Made by a program: the position numbers and the translations under genes. Below, piece after piece: positions 62,658 to 64,000 of a stretch of DNA of 64,000 bases. The stretch spans positions 16,062,723-16,126,722 of the forward strand of contig NC_084804.1 of the NCBI RefSeq assembly GCF_963583255.1, in the 5' to 3' direction. Position 1 is the first letter of the stretch. Each line of letters opens with the position of its first letter. This stretch comes from Pyrus communis (lineage: Eukaryota > Streptophyta > Magnoliopsida > Rosales > Rosaceae). The notes below the pieces were generated by a model that searched no databases, was not told the DNA's origin, and was given only the letters and a program-made list of their open reading frames with translations.

Positions 62658-62665
62658 TATTTATA
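62658..62665 (-). promoter_or_regulatory. TATA box of the NAC gene
   Basis: TATAAATA on the minus strand, 85 bp 5' of the ATG, implying a leader of about 50-60 nt. Confidence 0.6.
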
Positions 62666-62682
62666 AGGGATGGGAGGTGCCA

Positions 62683-62701
62683 CCCCCCCCCCCCCCCCCC
62701 C
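62683..62701. repeat. C19 homopolymer upstream of the NAC gene
   Basis: 19 consecutive C bases on plus (G on the coding strand), beginning 18 bp upstream of the TATA box. Confidence 0.95.
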
Positions 62702-63016
62702 ACAAAAATGATTTCGTATGTTGGTTGATGGAGAAGCCTTCGGGGTGTGGGACCCACTTGACCAAGTCTCCAATTATCAGTCTTTAGAAATTAGAGTTAT
62801 GTGGGGAACCGGACCCCACAAACGAAATGGGCCCACGCGGTTTTGGCTTAAAGTCATGAGAGAATGGTGACATGGACATGCTAAGTCTTTGCCAATTGCT
62901 TGACTTGTATTTTCTATGGGTTTTGGACTTTTACCTGGAAATTTCAGGAATGTATGCAGTTCGATCAGTGCTATTTTCCAAGTAATTAAATATCTACCAC
63001 AAAATGTTTGATTTTT

Positions 63017-63017
<1 letters not shown>
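62702..63017. other. NAC upstream region
   Basis: No gene. The open frame 62777-63112 is carried by the poly(T) tract and is discounted. Confidence 0.5.

Positions 63018-63059
<42 letters not shown>
63018..63059. repeat. T42 homopolymer
   Basis: 42 consecutive T bases on plus. It could be the tail of a retroposed sequence on the minus strand, but nothing recognisable adjoins it. Confidence 0.95.
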
Positions 63060-63064
<5 letters not shown>

Positions 63065-64000
63065 TTTTGAAGCAAATGAAATGATGAAGAATAAATAGAT
63101 GCAAAGGTTCAAACTGTACGGAGTCAGCTAGTCCCATGGTCCGTTCAATGTTTTAGTTTAGACTTTGAGCAAGTCTAATTGCTTGATACTTGGAATCCAA
63201 TACCAAGTAGGAAAAAAGTATTATCACCATCTTCTAGCTAATTTGCATAGTTCAGCAACACATGTTGAGCTTCCTCCTCCTTTCCTTTCACATGCACAAA
63301 GGAAAATGAGGAATAAAAGGCTTATTAGTCCTTTGAGTTGAAACTCACATGCAGTGTTTGCATGCAAAACTGGAAACACAAAATTTAGGACCTCGAAAAC
63401 TAATGCTAGTATATGTCAAGTGTTGGGAAAATTACAAAAAAAAAATTGTAATATTCTTCTAAGAAGTACATAGACAATTAGGCTGAGGCGCGGGTATCTC
63501 ACTTTTCTTAAGAAGATTCAAGCCCACTAAGGTTTGACAAAAATTCACAAACCAGTGTAGCAGTATATTTCTTAACTTGTCCCCTTCAGGATATAACAGT
63601 CCAATTAAATTGTGTTTGACTCAGACCTCTGTGCACAAAAAGAGAAGAGTCTAAAGCTTCACCACTAGAACACCCTTATTTAGCCAATATAAGTAAAAGA
63701 TGCAAAGTATGAAGGAATAAAGATTGTATTTATTAGGAAAGTGGTAGTGGGATCATAAATAAAAAGACAATGGGAAAATGCTAATAATTATTGTTTATTC
63801 TCACCCTTAGTGAACAGGATAATAAACACAATTTAACAAACAAAAAAAATTATTACAAGAGTTACAAAAGTTGAAAAACTAAAGACTCCATCTTAATTTT
63901 CCACTAACCACAAATAATGACAAATAAACTTACTTTCTCAGTAACAACCAAATAATAAGAATTATAATTTATTTAATTTATTTAATACCAACATCAAGCA
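63060..64000. other. Intergenic DNA to the window end
   Basis: AT-rich, no supported gene, RNA or repeat. Confidence 0.5.

Noticed and set aside
63018..63059. A retrotransposed gene tail
   Set aside because: No coding or element sequence adjoins the T42 tract.

Overview
The window is plant nuclear DNA, most likely from a woody dicot. Evidence for a dicot: single-exon DUF241/BYPASS1-related genes in tandem and a three-exon NAC transcription factor gene. A Cassandra LTR carrying a 5S-like domain, and a tRNA-type SINE of a kind I associate with apple and pear relatives, point to Rosaceae (Malus/Pyrus/Prunus alliance). That genus-level guess rests on recognition only. No bacterial, organellar or viral genome segment was seen.

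Host genes. The backbone is a decaying tandem array of DUF241 (PF03087) paralogs: psi1 (1597-2312, minus), psi2 (6536-6790 plus 11326-11875), intact gene 1 (36676-37587), psi3 (49639-50415), intact gene 2 (55010-55819), and gene 3 (58586-59314), whose end is frameshifted. A NAC gene on the minus strand (60994-62573, 293 aa) closes the array on the right. Paralogs share blocks of upstream sequence, including a short element around GACATTGCATGNACATCG followed by GATCCAATCNAAATCATGTT. The array therefore grew by duplication of gene plus promoter.

Mobile DNA makes up well over half of the window and can be layered in time by target-site duplications (TSDs). 1-1596: the 3' end of a Ty1/copia element that cuts psi1. 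3209-5469: Mutator-type foldback elements nested like Russian dolls. 6791-11320: a deleted Ty3/gypsy chromovirus that cuts psi2 and itself contains a MITE, a Cassandra solo LTR and a truncated large LTR. 13640-14058: a SINE and a MITE. 14059-35724: a minus-strand copia element whose integrase gene is split by an 18.5-kb Ty3/gypsy element of the Tat type (15233-33739). 39595-49275: a LINE, hit by another copia, which was in turn hit by two large solo LTRs; the stack sits in the upstream region of psi3. 51320-54434: a Helitron-like element upstream of gene 2.

The most interesting item is in the Tat element. Besides gag, protease, reverse transcriptase, two RNase H domains and integrase on the plus strand, it carries an antisense gene (25709-28729) resembling plant mobile domain (PMD) proteins, with a recognisable GT-AG intron, and a second antisense coiled-coil ORF (30309-30890). 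Both lie between pol and the 3' LTR among several families of tandem repeats. All element coding regions are broken by stops or frameshifts.
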